Positions 34,515 through 47,764 of a stretch of 64,000 nucleotides of DNA are shown one piece after another. The stretch is from Aristolochia californica (Eukaryota; Streptophyta; Magnoliopsida; Piperales; Aristolochiaceae), in the NCBI GenBank assembly GCA_029961685.1, contig JARWKL010000001.1, positions 56,012,062 through 56,076,061 on the forward strand. Direction: 5' to 3'. The position numbers and the translations under genes were made by a program. Each line of letters begins with the position of its first letter. Within the stretch, counting starts at the first letter, position 1. The notes beneath the pieces are model-generated. The model saw only the letters and a list, made by a program, of their open reading frames with translations, ran no database searches and was not told where the DNA came from.

Positions 34515-37161
34515 ATCACACGACACTCGACTACACCTGCACTTACCTTTGTAGGCATATCGGCCTGCATCAACCCTCTCAATTTATGCTGATTTATTTA
34601 TTTTCTTCTTTCTCTCTCCCAAATTACCATTTTTTCCTTTCCTCTCGTAAAAAAAAAAAAGGTCCATGGCTATTTATGTGGGGATGACCCACGAGACCCA
34701 TAGCACATGCAATGTGACAGTTAGAGCCGTTACTCCAGTTCATCCATACGGGGAAGGAGCCATGCCAGTTCATCGCCTTCTCCATTGAATAAGCTCCCTG
34801 GGACCTGAGAGTTTTAACGCTTTTACTGCCTCTCAGTGACCCCTCCAAATCATGAATTCATAGAAGAAATCCCTTAAACATGTAGAAATGCCTTACCCAC
34901 TTGCATTTTTCAACCCCCGTTTCGTAATCCGAAGCCTCCCTCTGAAAATGTCAGAAATCTTCGGCTTCAATCTCGCTTTATATTATTATTCTAATCGGTA
35001 TAAATATGGCATGAAGCTTTTCCCCTTAATCAGTAGCCATTGACAGTACTGCTACAAGGATTAATGAGAAGAGATGCCGGAACGGGTTGAAAATTAGTTG
35101 CAGAGTTTAAATTGGTTTCTTCTTCCTTAGGGAAATACGTCTCAGACAAGCAATTCGCTCAGAAGAGAGAACGATATCCAGTGTATCCAACTGTTGCTTG
35201 TCAAGAAGAAGAGTGATTTTTAAGAAATGGAATTGCCGTCAGTTTGCGTCAATGGTTTGCCGAAAAGTCTGCAAATCTGTGGGTGGTCAGTGGTCAGCAA
35301 AGGAATCGATTAGAAGCGGCGACGGAGAGGAGAAGAGAGATGAATTGGTACTCATCTCATCTGTAATGATTCCCGTTCCGGAAAATAAGAAGAGGTCCGG
35401 CAGATTTGAAAGCTCGACTTGGGTTTGAATCCCTTATTGAAACCAAGGTGCATGCGGGTGTCATCATCTTCATGTTGCCCACTAAACTATGTTTATATTA
35501 TCAAATTAACATTAAAAACTACAAAATTTTATAATTTCTTGACTGGATAAATACCCAGGTCAAATGCAAATCGATATGAGTTTTAACCCGGCATAGAAAT
35601 AGGAACCTCTGTGTTGTGAACATAGTTGATTTGGCGTAAACTAGTGTCATTTGCCTGGGTGTCAATATCGACGAATATTTTTATGATATAAGAGACTAGG
35701 ACATATAGGATATGACTTTGTCGTTTAGAAGATAGCTATTCAAGGACATTACAATGGCCTTTGATACATCCCTAAATCACTCAAGGCTTGAGTCTTACTA
35801 TTTTTTTTTTAATATTTGAATCAATATCATTATCTTCTTTTTATTATTAAAAATAATAAAATATTTTTTTCTAAATTAAATATTAAATAAATTTTGAATA
35901 AATTAGAAATTAGGTGCACCCAGATGGGTTTGGTACATGCTCTGTTTTTCTTTAAATGAGAGGATAAATTGGTAAAACAAGTGACAAATCAATGTTTCTT
36001 TTTTGTAGTAATGTAACATTTTCTATGATTTACCATTTTAGTCAAAGTATCAAGCTAGACAAATAAGTTGCCACCCTTCAAACACTATTCATTTTGCCTC
36101 ATCTCTATGGCACTATCGTTCATGGAATATATTGTAACAATACTCGGGGGTTCGTAGATTTTTTTTTTTAAAGACAATTCCTTACAAACCCGTTTCATAA
36201 TAACTCTTCTATGTGAACCTCAGTCTAAGTCGAAATCAATTGATGTGTTTTTCTTGAGATCACTTCCTCATCTTAGTTTATTTCGATCATCACTCGTTAC
36301 CCTTCTTCTTTTTGTGTGTTATAGAGTGAGGGAATTAATTTGATCACATTTTAGTTACTTACATGCCCTTAAAATATCATATATATACTTATGTGACTTT
36401 GGATTTTATCGTCGAAAGTCTATGTAATAAAACATTTACATTTCTTCCATCAACCCTAACTATAGCTGTGTAAAAAGACCAAAGTCAAAGTGATATTGTA
36501 CATATAAATTTATTTTTAGATTTCTTCCTAAAGTAACACAAATGGAACCACAATTGATAACATGTTTGAGATTGAAATTTCCTTGACTTATTGAAATTTA
36601 CATTCCTTCCAAAGAAAAATATTCTAAGAATGAAAGTAAAGAACTAAAACTCCAGTACCATGTTCACTTATTTGTCTAAGACATCTAAAACGATGATGAT
36701 AATGATGGTAATAATATAAATAGGACTTGAGATTCCAAAGGAAAAGCTCTTGAACTTTTTTTTACACCCTTGTAAATTTTGATGAGAATGTCCCAAGCTT
36801 CATTTACTATGGCAATCTTTTCAAAAATCAAGTTCTCTACAACTTACATGAAGTAGAGAGTTTTGTTATCTTTTATTTGATATTCCTATTAAGATTTTCT
36901 ACTCACATGGAGGTAGAAGGATATATTTTCCACATCTTCGAATTCTTTTATGACGACTTCCTAGAAAGTAAAAAGTGTTAAAAGATTATTGAACAATAAG
37001 AAATTTTTAGCGATCTAGTATGAAAAAGGAGAAGTCTGTAAGAGTAATGAATAACAAAAGTTATAGAATAAATAAGTCAAAATGATCAGTATCAGCAATA
37101 GATTGACTAAGATTATATTTGTAGTTTTCATATCATATATGGTAATAGAGTATAGAATCTC
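34515..37161. other. AT-rich gene-free region
   Basis: No gene with recognisable homology. A short frame at 35198-35428 (Lys/Arg-rich, 76 residues) is preceded by TATAAATATGG at about 35000 but matches nothing I know. From 35430 on the sequence is AT-rich with many stops on both strands. Confidence 0.5.
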
Positions 37162-37164
37162 TTA

Positions 37165-37513
37165 GGTTGTGTTTGGAACACAGAAAGTGGAGAGAAAATA
37201 AAAGGAACGAAAGAGAAAGAGAAAGAGACAAGAAAAGAAAAGAAAATGAGTTTTTTTTTCTTGTTTAGATACCCGTGGAAAATGAAAGAGAAGATGGAAG
37301 ATAAATATAGTTTCTCTTGTTTGGATATACGTGAAAAATGAAAAAAATAGTAATATTTTAAAATTTTGATGATTAAATTTTTTTCTGTAGTTTCTATTTA
37401 TTTTCTTTTCTCCCCAGATTCCATCATTTTGTGAGAGAAAATTTATTAATTAAGTGAGAAAGTAATTTTCTCTCTTACTTTCTTCTCTCATTGTTTCTTT
37501 GCTGCCAAACAAC
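37165..37513. mobile_element. Tourist-like MITE with TTA target duplication
   Basis: A 349-bp non-coding element starts GGTTGTGTTTGGAACA and ends TGCCAAACAAC, so its ends are imperfect inverted repeats with the TGTTTGG core typical of plant Tourist/PIF-Harbinger MITEs. It is flanked by TTA at 37162-37164 and 37514-37516, the expected 3-bp duplication. The inside is purine-rich on the left and pyrimidine-rich on the right, so the whole element can fold back. Confidence 0.7.
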
Positions 37514-37516
37514 TTA

Positions 37517-40500
37517 AAGAGGTTACAAAACCTTGATTCTCTTATTCAGAAAAATGGAGAATATGTACATGAATATACAATTAATGGCTAACAATCAATT
37601 CTTCAATTATCTCCTAAATGAACTCTCTTCTAACAGTTATCGCTATCAACAATCAATCCTTAAATTATCTCCTAAATCAACTCTCTTCTAACAATTACAG
37701 CCATCACCGCCCTTCAAACTTTAGGTTCGGGTGATGACAACAAATGAAGTTTGGAAGTAAGAGAGGTGAAGTAAGTTACAGTATGAGATTTGGTCAAAAT
37801 ATATGCAAGCTACAACTAGGTAGAAATATGAACAAGAGTGATGGAGCCTTGGCAATAATGATGTCGAACAAGAAGGCAGTCAAACTCAAATTGCTTCATG
37901 GGCTCATGGAAGACTTCATTATGTGAAATGCGAATGACACTCTTACTGTCACAATAAAGAGTGGTAAGATGTGATTGTGAGACATCAAGATCACCAAGAA
38001 GACATTGAAGCCAAATAATTCCAACAGTGGTGTCATCTAAGGCCTGATATTCAGATTCAACACTAGAGAGAGAGCAAACACTTTGTTTCTTACTTTTCTA
38101 GGAAATGAAAGAATCTCCTAGAAAAACAAGAAAGCCAGTTGTCAACTTCTGATTTATCACATCCCCAACCCAATCAACATTCGAATAAGCAAGAAGCGTG
38201 GGAGTGGAAGTAGACAAAGGGGGGGTTAGTGTACATGACTCAGGACATGATCTTCATGCGCATTATGCAGTTCATGTCCTGATGTCGTTAGGGAGCGTCG
38301 AAATTCATGTCATGTACATGAACATACATGACTCAGGAGTTCATGTCCCAAGACTAAACGGTGGAAAGTGCTTTCCGCCCGATTTTGAGAATCATCTACA
38401 TGACTCACGCGTAGGGCTCTCTCTGGCTCAGACCGTCTCGCTCATTTCTCCTCATTTCATTCCCGCACCTCTCTCGTTCCCGCAGCCCCTCTATCATCTC
38501 CCTGAACCCCGAGCTCTCTCCCTCTCTCGTCTCTGTCGTCCCTCTCCGGTCTCCCTCTCTACTGCCTCCATCTCTCGCTGCGAACGTCCTTCCGGCGTCC
38601 TTCTCCTTCTCGGACTCGCTCACCCTCTGAACCTCCCGCTCGCTTCTCCCTCTCTCTTATCTCTCGATCTCTTCTCCCTTTCGGCATCTCACTCCCTTCT
38701 CCCTCATGCTATTATTTTTTCCCCCAAAAGACCTTCCAATTTCTTGCGATTTCCCCTGTTTCAGTTTCGATTTTCTTCGATTTTGACATTTGGGCTTCGA
38801 TTTCTTAATTTCTACTTCGATTCGGTATCGATTTCCCTTTTTGACTTTGATTTCAGCCATTGGCTTCGGTTTAACAGCCATCCTCCCTCTCCTCTCCCTC
38901 TCAACCTCCGTCGCAGAGCACGGGAGGTCGAGCATCTGCTGCAGAGCTTCTCGGCCTCCCTCTCTTCTCCCTCTCTGCATACAGTCGGAGCACCGTCTCT
39001 ATCGGCGTTGCCCGCCGCCATTGCCGTTGCCCATTGGCTCGTCGTCGTCGCCGTCGCCGTTGCCCGCTGGCTCACCCCTGAGGAAGACAACGATAGTTTA
39101 AAACTATTGTCATCAAAATCATTTATTTATAAAATTTATTTATAAAATAATTATTTGTATTTATTTAATACATTTTATTTTCTAATTACTATATTAAAAT
39201 AGTGATTTAATAGTCATAATTAAAATATTTTTAAAATAAATATTTGATAAATTATTTTGGTATAATTATCCGATGCTATAGTTAATTAAACCAATGGTTT
39301 TAAATTTTATGTTAATATATTATTAATTAATAATACATAAAATATATTATGTACAAATATATAGTGTGTTAAATTTATGATTAGATCAATTTTTTCTCTT
39401 AAATTATTTATTTTTAGGTTAAAGTATATCATATGTTATTAATAAATTAATAAGTCAACGTATTACTTTCATTTTTTTTATTTATAACGTTATGTATTTA
39501 TTATTTGTAATTAATCATGTGCATATTTCATTGGCTCATGTAATTACCATTTTAATGTATAATAAAATATCTAATTCAATTAATAAATATATTAATATAT
39601 TTAATTATACATTAAATAATTTATTCGTATAGTAATAATGGTTGTTGTACCTAATTTGGGGTTTAAAGATTATATTGTAATTAAGTGTACTATAAAGGTT
39701 TAGAGATTCTCTTGTTTTTTATGTTTTTCTCATGTTGGGGCACTAACACTTGAAACTATTTTCCAGTGCACATGAAGTCGTCAACACTAACACCAAGTGC
39801 GAAGATGATCTTCATGTACATGACTGACATGATCTTCATGTTGGACATGAACTTGATCTTCATGTATCCATTTGGGAGACTAACCCCCCCAAAAGTTAGA
39901 GACCACGATGAACAGTATTGCGAAGATAATGAACAATCTTGAGTACCGTAGAGTAATGCTCAATACAAGGAGAGGTCATGAACATTGAAACAATGTGTAT
40001 AGCATGGGCAATGTTGGGAAGTAATAGTCAAGTAGGTGAGCATTCCAACTAGCTAATGTTAGAGTGTAGGATCCCGAAGAGGTTGACCATTAGTGGGGTG
40101 AAGCTTGACATTAATGGCAAAAGGAGTATCAACAACTTTGCCATCAGATAAATGAGGAATAGATAAAATTTCTGAAGCATATTTGATCTGGGAGAACATA
40201 ACCTTGGGAACTATGACCAACTTCAATACCCAGAAAATTATGTCAAATCACCAAGATCTTTCATTTGAAACGATTGAGATAGGAAAGTCTTATTGTCATA
40301 AATTTCCTTAAAGTCATTTCATGTCAATATCATATCATCAACATATAGAAGAAGAAATACGTCACCATGAGTACAATCCTGAATGAACGAGGCCAAGTCA
40401 TTGGTACTCTGTCTAAAACCAAATGTGAGAATAGTAGACGAAAATTTCTCGAACCATGTGTGTGGTGCTTGTGTTAGACCATATAAGGCACGATGAAGGT

Positions 40501-41040
40501 GACAAACTTGCTCAGGCTGATGAGGAAGACCAGGAGGAGGTTCTATGTAAACTTCATCAAGAAGGTCGCCGTATAAAAAACATTTTTTACATCCATCTGA
40601 TATAATTCTCAACGACAAGAAGAAGCAACAACAATGACAGTACAAATCGTGATCAATATGAGCAACAAGAGCAAATGTCTCCTCAGAGTCTAAACCATAC
40701 TCTTGAATATTGCCTTTTGCAATGTGCTTTTATCTTCGATATTGTATTTGTTGCAATATTTTTGGGTATCGAAGTTGGTCGTAGTTCTCAGGATTATGTT
40801 CTCTCTCAGATCAAATATGCTTCAAAGATTCATCAAAGGATCTAAAAATCGTAAAAAAAAAAGTTGAGACGATTAATAGGGTTGAGGCTTTGATACCATA
40901 CAAGAGGTTATCGAAACTTTGATTTTTTTTTTTCACAAAAATGAAATATATGTACAAAAATATATAACTAATAGCTAACAATCAATTCCTAAAGTATCTC
41001 CTAAATCAACTCTCTTCTAATCGTTACAGTCATCAAACAA
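37517..41040 (-). pseudogene. Ty1-copia element (minus), deleted and interrupted by a TIR transposon
   Basis: Two related LTR pieces bound it: about 37517-37710 and 40903-41040 share GCTAACAATCAATTCYT and ATCTCCTAAATSAACTCTCT. Next to the right-hand LTR, on the minus strand, is TGGTATCAAAGCC (about 40884-40897), a primer-binding site complementary to initiator Met tRNA. The inner part keeps RT at 40645-40319 (FLYGDLLDEVYIEPPPGLP, HRALYGLTQAPHTWFEKF, LLLYVDDMILT) and the C-terminal domains at 39960-39891 plus 38218-37930 (TPTLLAYSNVDWVGD, SSVESEYQALDDTT, LYCDSKSV). Gag, protease and most of integrase are gone. An inverted extra copy of the FLGIEVGRSSQ segment at about 40740-40845 lies on the + strand. 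Confidence 0.85.
38219..39890. mobile_element. 1.67-kb TIR element with G-run ends and a GC-rich core, inside copia
   Basis: Ends are exact inverted repeats, GGGGGGGTTAGT at 38219 and ACTAACCCCCCC ending at 39890, flanked by AAA (a possible 3-bp duplication). Removing it rejoins the copia frame on the minus strand (LRNTVHRGL...then STSTPTLLAYSNVDW), which proves it is an insertion. Both subterminal zones carry repeats such as ACATGATCTTCATG, CAGTTCATGTCC and CATGTACATGA in both orientations. The middle, about 38400-39095, is CT/GC-rich with an open frame but no known domain; the rest (39100-39720) is very AT-rich. No transposase is present, so it is non-autonomous. The superfamily is unsure; 3-bp duplication and G-rich ends favour PIF/Harbinger. 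Confidence 0.8.
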
Positions 41041-43190
41041 TAACAAAAATAATTTTTCCCTTTTTTTTTCTTTTCTTTTATGTGGGTTCCAAATAGGCCC
41101 TTAGTTTGTGATGTTATTTCATGAAAAAAAGGCGTACTAACTTGCCAAAACTATGTAAAACAACTTTGTTTTGTGACTCCAACTCATATTCATATGAATT
41201 GGATCCCTCTATGAAAATTAGCAGGCAAACAAATAAGATTATGCTTGTTTTTTTAGGGACACCCTTCCACATCAACAAACTTCATCCACAAGTTGCAGCA
41301 TCGTCTTCATCATTCTTTCCTCAGGGATTAATCCTTTCGCGATAACGGACTGCAAGCGGGGATCTTGAGTGAGGAGGAAGAACGATGGACGTTAACAATA
41401 ATATTTTTAATTGATTTTTATATTTTTTGGACTTATTTTTATATTATATATATACACTACGAAAAGCTCGCTCCGCCTCAGCACTGCAACTCCCATGCCC
41501 TGAAAAGCTGGTAGCTTTTATCATCGGGTGCGATTTTAAAAATGAAATAGAGCAGCAAAAGCGGTATGGTCGCCGGAGTCTTAACCTGAGAGATTCCCAT
41601 CCTTTGGTCTGAAGGTTTCTTGAAAACGAAGACAAAGATTCTTGGATGAGGAAAAGGAAAGGGAGGAAGGATGGGCGACAATGAATACGAAGGTTTATGT
41701 CAGGTCTGGATATAGAGTGAGAAAAGAGAGGTGAGTGGAGATACGATTCCATGAACCTTGACTTGCAATCCGTCCTGTATCTGGTTGATTACTTTAATGA
41801 AATCGAGAGCCAATTATTAAAACATCCTTCCGTGACAACAAAGTTGAGCTTGTTTTTTTTTTCTGTTGTGGCTTCCTTTTTTTAAAAAAAAATCTCTGCA
41901 GTGGATGGACGGAAAGGAAACTGAGAATCACCTAGTCTGGTTCGCCAATGGGAATTTGTCTTCCCCAAGAAGATCAACCTGTCTGAAGGGTGAGAAAAAC
42001 TAGATAAAAAAAAAACCCAGAAAGAACCGTTCCTCTCTAAACATTCATTCATGATCTGTTAATACGGAGACGCCACCCCATGGATTACAAGTTTGTAGCA
42101 AGCTTATCAAACGGTTTTCCTTCTGGTAAATTGATTAACGGGAGCCCATTGTAGGATTTACATTATCTTCAGAGATAGTGGGCAAAAAGACCAAAGGATC
42201 ATCAGCAGATTCTCTTCCGTGAACTCCAAAGCTTTGTCTGCAAGTATTCTTCATCTTATCCGCTGCCCTGGTTGTTTTCCCCAACGTAAATGCCTCAATA
42301 AAAAGGTAAATCTCCAGACTCCAGACTGTTGGACAGCATTAACAAGCAAAGGTGTGGGAATGTGATTCTGGAGATCGACCAGAATCTTCATCCCTAATCT
42401 CTTTCTCTTTCAGATAAACGCTAAAAGACAAAGAAGCAGGCTAGCTAATCCTAAGTGAATCAGTAGGAAATCGTGTAAACTACTGGTGCCAGTGAGGAAT
42501 GTTAAACTATTTGTTTATACGATTATACTCGTAACTACAGAATCGGACTTGGGATTTCCGAACGGATTGAAAATTGTCTGTTTTGTGGGTCGGTCACGGC
42601 TCCCGGAATAAGTGCATGCATGTCTTCCCCCAAGGAGCTGACAGTCAAATTGAAGCATCATCGAAGAGAAGATTGGAGGTAGCAGCAGCCATTAAAGCGC
42701 GTAAATTAAGCAGGATTAAAACAAGGGTTTGAAAGTCGTACAGATTTGTGGCGTCCGGTCTTCGTCAATCGAATATCGTACGTTCTTCGCTTTTCAGCCA
42801 AGAGGTGCGGAAAGTTCCCGCGTCAACCGCTCCTTGGCCGTCGGAAAAGGACGCGAGCCATCATTGGTCGGTAGTCCATGGACACGTTTTGAAACCAGAG
42901 ATGATGACCCGTGACTACTCTTTAGAATGAGAAAATTGCTACTGGGTAAAGGGATATTTTCTCTTTGATGTCGGGGTTCTGCGACGACAGCAGCGCTGCT
43001 GTTTCTTCTGCAGTGGTTGGCACAGAGCGATGGCGGCCGTCGCTTTGCCTGTGTGCGCGTGGGATAGGTAAGAGCGCACCGCCCCCGTGTAATTCTGTTT
43101 GGCCCAATAACAAATGAGCACAATATAAATTTTCTCTTATTTTTAAAAGGAAATTGGGTATCTTTTCTAACAAACGTTGTAAATATATTT
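41041..43190. other. Gene-free stretch
   Basis: No recognisable gene. Short open frames at 41427-41612 and 42729-42930 and their antisense partners have no family resemblance. GGGTTCCAAATAGGCCCTTA at about 41084-41103 is like the end of many plant MITEs, but I could not find its partner. Confidence 0.45.
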
Positions 43191-43197
43191 TTTTTGG

Positions 43198-43407
43198 TAG
43201 AAATATGTTTCTAGGGTTACCCCAGAAAATAAAAGAAAATGAGAATTTGATGGTTATTATTTCAAAAAATAGTTAGTAAAAAAGAGAATTTGATCATTAT
43301 CTTATTTTTATTAATTATTTTTTAAAAATAATAAAAATTAAAAAAAAATCTCTAAGGGTTCCAAATAGACCCTTATTACCGTCATGTTTCCTAGAAACAT
43401 ATATCTA
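43198..43407. repeat. Small foldback (MITE-like) element
   Basis: Inverted arms TAGAAATATGTTTCTAGG (43198-43215) and its near reverse complement CCTAGAAACATATATCTA (43390-43407) enclose an AT-rich 170-bp centre. The next bases on each side do not show a clear target duplication. Confidence 0.5.
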
Positions 43408-44499
43408 CTTATAAATTCTTACCAAGAAAATCCTAAAAGGCAAGAAAGCTATATTTGTAAGAATTATGAATCGTACCATCTGCAAAATCAAATTTTGAGG
43501 TAAATCAAAACAAAAAAGGGAGAGCTAGAAAAGTTAATAAAAATCGCAAACATTTTCCACGATCGAAACAAGCGTCCTTTTAGATAATTCAAGTCAAATT
43601 TTTCTCGCCCCATTCAGAGATCTTGGCTCCCATTGTGACAAAAGGGCAAACGGTGATGGATCTCATTGAAATCTTGCTTCGGGGTCCCAAAATTTCCATC
43701 ATTGATTTTGCCACAAATAACCAAAATGGTAAAGAAAAGGCAAAGAAAAGTAACTTTCAAATGATACAATCCTCTTTGGATATGTCGCACCCTACGAGTT
43801 CCTAAGTATGGTGTCATTGAGCTGAGCCAAACTCGAACATGCATATATTTGAGTTTAACTTCATCTAAATAATTCGAACTCGAGCTCAGCCTCGAGTCTA
43901 AAATTGGAAACGACCTCAAGCACAAGAATTTTAACCGAGTTTGAGCTTGAACTCAAACTGAGTTCGAGCTCCAACTTATATTTAAAACTTTGCATAAAAT
44001 ACTATCAAATAAATTGTACATAAATTATGTTTAAAATTATCCATACCCTCTGCATAAAATTATTCATAAACATTCATAAAGTTATGCATAAACTTTGTTC
44101 AATAATCAAACACAAAAATATAAATGAAATATCAGTATCAAATTTACATTCACCCAAATAAAAATTATGTATCCAGTATAAATTTATAAACTAGACTCCT
44201 CTTTGTGCTAGAAAATAATATGCTAAATCCTCGTTTGCATGAACAAAATTTTCACCAATGAAATAAACAAAAAAATAAAACCTATTATTTTCTGATAATA
44301 AAAAACACTATTCCATTAATAATTACTTAATTTGGTGATAAATATTAAAATTACCAAGATGATAAAAAGATGAAAAACCAAGTAATTGGTAGCATTATTT
44401 CCACAAGCTTCTTCTCATGCTGCAATCATCAAACATAAATTTAATAAATAAGACTAAAAAAATTCACTAAAAATATTAAATAAATAATTATTCAAAAGT

Positions 44500-46380
44500 A
44501 GTTCATCTTTTGATTTTTCTTGACACCGTGAAGTGTTCGAACCCTATCACCGCCAAAAATTCAAATCTTGAATTGTATTTGGTGCCAAGGACGAATGATA
44601 TAGGTCTATTACTCTACAACAAATACTAAAGGTAGACTTTGAGACTACTGTAAATATGAAATTACAAGGATGTCTATTGCCATCTTAGATAATATCCAAA
44701 ATTTTAAATTAATCATTTTCTACCATTCTAAAACATTAAAATCATATTGTGAAATTTTCTCACAAATATACACACCTTCTTCAAGATAATTATCTAATTT
44801 TGACTTTAGTGAATTCACTACTTCCACTTGTTTCATATATGTCATTAACATTGACTAACCTAAATTTGATGAAGAATGCGACCTACAACTTGTGGAAACA
44901 CTCGTAGAACTAATACTTGAAACAATCTCTTCATTACTAATTTTCACATTATACATGGTTATATATTTATCATAAATATCAAATAAAGTCCATTGAACTA
45001 GGTTTATATTCATTCTTGAGTCCACCTCAGAATATATCTCTTGAAAACACATTTCAATTAATCTTAATTTGACCTTTGGATCCAAAACTAAAGCAGCAAC
45101 CATCAACAAATTGCATTCACCCTAGTATTTCTCAAATTTCCCATTCATTTTGACAACCATCATCCAAATGAAAACATTTTCTCTATATAACTTACTAAGG
45201 TACAATTATATGTAGAGTAGTTACTCCTATAATTAATATTAGTGACTACATTAAAAACTTTAAAATCTCACACACCATTTCAACCTTTTCCCATTCATTA
45301 AGACTTGGCAAACAATTATAAGTTGGTTCTCTATCTTGAAATATAGGAAATGTATCTTTGAATTTTAATGCAAAAGGCAACATATCATAGGTAAAGTTCC
45401 AACGAGTTGGACAATCAATAACTAACCTTTTTGCACCTAGTTGTAGTTGTTGCACAATTTCAGAAAAAAAGTGTGAAGTTTAGCCTCATACTAATTAATA
45501 AATTTGACACTCTCACGCACATTTTCAATGATATCCTTAATTTTATCAAGATCATATTGGACTAATAAGTTTAAAATATGAGCACAATAACGCACATGAA
45601 ATAACTTTCCAACAGAAACCAATTTCCTATGTCTTAAAAAGTCATCTTTCATCACTCTAAGACAAACTTCATTATATGCAACATTATCAACTGAGATACT
45701 AAATATTTTATTTTCAATTTCCTAATCTTTCAAATACTTGTAAACAACATTTGTTATGTCAATACCACGACGATGAAGAACATATACAAAACTCAAGACT
45801 TGTTTTTATACCTTCCAATTACTATAAATGAAATGCCTATTAATAAACATGTATTCGATCATTTGATTTGGAAATTCCAAAGATCCGTGGTAAGACTGAT
45901 CTTGTTAATCTCTTTTAATAAAGTTTTCAGTTTATTTTTCTCTGCCTCATACACCTCCATAAACTCCTTAATAGTCTTACGAGATATTTTTCTGTAATCC
46001 ATATTTATCATTTTAATTACAAAATTAAATCCATTATCTTCTACTATCATGAACGAATGCTCATTGATAAGAATTCAATGAGCAATAAATATTCTCATTT
46101 TTGCTTTATCATATTTACCTCCAAAATCCATCAAATGAGGGCCAAATGAACTATGATCAACATTTGACCCCACTGGTTGAAAGTTTTTATTTTTTATTTT
46201 CATATTGCCACTTTTCTACTAGGACAACATTTCAAATGTTAACTTATATGTGAAGTTACTTCACTACTAATAATACTCAAATTCGTTTTACAATGAACAC
46301 ATCAAGCCTTTTATGCACTATCTAGAAGTCAGATTTATTTGAATTCCAACCACACATGAGGTCTTTTTTATCTTTTTGTA
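44500..46380 (-). pseudogene. hAT transposase remains (copy 2)
   Basis: Scattered pieces of the same transposase as in copy 1, much more damaged. 46318-46380 faintly keeps the start of the finger region; 46050-45859 gives FNFVIKMINMDYRKISRKTIKEFMEVYEA and ISLTTDLW; 45455-45246 gives LGAKRLVIDCPTRWNFTYDM and EPTYNCLPSLNEWEKVE; 45109-44855 gives ALVLDPKVKLRLIEMCF. The dimerisation region near 44640-44520 is unreadable in one frame. Unlike copy 1, it reads through the NEW motif, which shows what the intact family sequence does there. Confidence 0.82.
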
Positions 46381-47316
46381 CTCTAGATAAGAGTTACCTT
46401 GTTCGTCATTTAGGGTGCCTTCATCTAACCTCCCTCTCATTGCATTAGTCATTTGAGGAGAATAAGACTCTGTTGGAGTTGAGTTATTATCAATGGCTAC
46501 ACTAGAACTAGTGTTAGCTATAGTTGTCAAATGAGCAAGAGATGTTGACATTTCTATTACTTGTTTCTACAAAAAAATAAAATACTTAATAAAAAATAGC
46601 AACCCAAACAACAAAGACAAATCCTAGAAAAGAAAGATGAACAAATAATTAGTGATTCCATTAATTATACAAAGGTGATTCCATGACAATAATCTCTTGG
46701 GCCAAGGCCCAAGGGTAACAACAAGTGTGCGTGGAAGTTTAATCAACAACCCATTCATAATAAAGACTTATCTCAGGTGTTACAGACCGAGCGATCTCAA
46801 CTCCCAAGTCCCACAAGAAGCAAATTTAGAGGTTGATCTCTTTGCTAAGTTGGAAAATTCTTAGCAAGGCTTACTTGTCATTTTCATCAAATTCCGAGGT
46901 TGCACACCTTGCTAGTTCTACATGAAAGATTTGTTCTTAGGGAAGATGTTAAAGTCCTAGGCAAGAGTACTTCCCCGGAGGTTACCTATCCTAAAATTAC
47001 TCTTGGCCAAGCTCGCTTAACTTTGGAGTTCTGAGTCAGATACCTAGCCAATACAACCCGAAAATATTAGTTGTTTAAGGTGTGGAAAGTCAAGTACCTA
47101 ACTCAGACTTCAAACTCTAACAAGAGTGAACGGAACCACTCTGACAGAAGACACCCTTCTTATAACATTGATTTGGATTGTACGATAGAATTCTAATTTT
47201 TGGGTGTATCGACGTTGGCCGATAGTAATATAAATCAGAAACATGATTTCATTGGTAGTTGCAAACTCGTGTAGCCTTTTCAAGGTGATGAAGAAAATCA
47301 TAGGAATGAATGTTAT

Positions 47317-47519
47317 AAAAAAGAGACAATATGAGCTACATAAAAAGAAACAACATGAGCTACAATAAGTATCACTTCTTAGACCAACATAAAATATTAG
47401 AAGGGTGTGCAACATGAGCTATAAAAGACGTGAATTGTAGAAAACAATATGTTGTTCGTGTGAAGAGTTACATTAACTCAATAAGTATCAATTTTGCAGC
47501 TCATATTGTTTCTTTTTAG
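47317..47519. repeat. Foldback inside hAT copy 2
   Basis: AAAAAAGAGACAATATGAGC at 47317 pairs with GCTCATATTGTTTCTTTTT ending at about 47517. AACATGAGCTA also recurs at 47354 and 47412 between the arms. It lies in the segment absent from hAT copy 1, so it may be a small inserted MITE. Confidence 0.5.
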
Positions 47520-47764
47520 GGGGGTTAGTCCACAATGAACTTGAAATGAAGTGAAGAATTCATTTCATTTTAAATGAATTGATTCAACTTCAACTCATCC
47601 TTAGGTGTTTATGTGGATACTGGTCAAAGTGGTCTCGTGTAGCTCATGCTATTTTTTAACATGCATAATTTTTGTATTTCCGGTTGTTACCATTGGTTAT
47701 GCCAGTAACCATTTCAATTTAAGGAGATACAAATAAATCTTCGCAGTAAATATAAGAGATTACA

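Noticed and set aside
34196..34687. Open frame of 163 codons on + strand
   Set aside because: Low-complexity product of GA- and CT-rich DNA in the ARGOS-like promoter region; nothing resembles a protein family.
35390..35450. B-box-like GGGTTTGAATCCC
   Set aside because: No A box at the right distance and no tRNA stems.
38198..39145. Long open frame of 315 codons
   Set aside because: It crosses the boundary of the inserted TIR element, is Ser/Leu/Pro-rich from CT-rich DNA and has no domain; treated as element core, not a gene.
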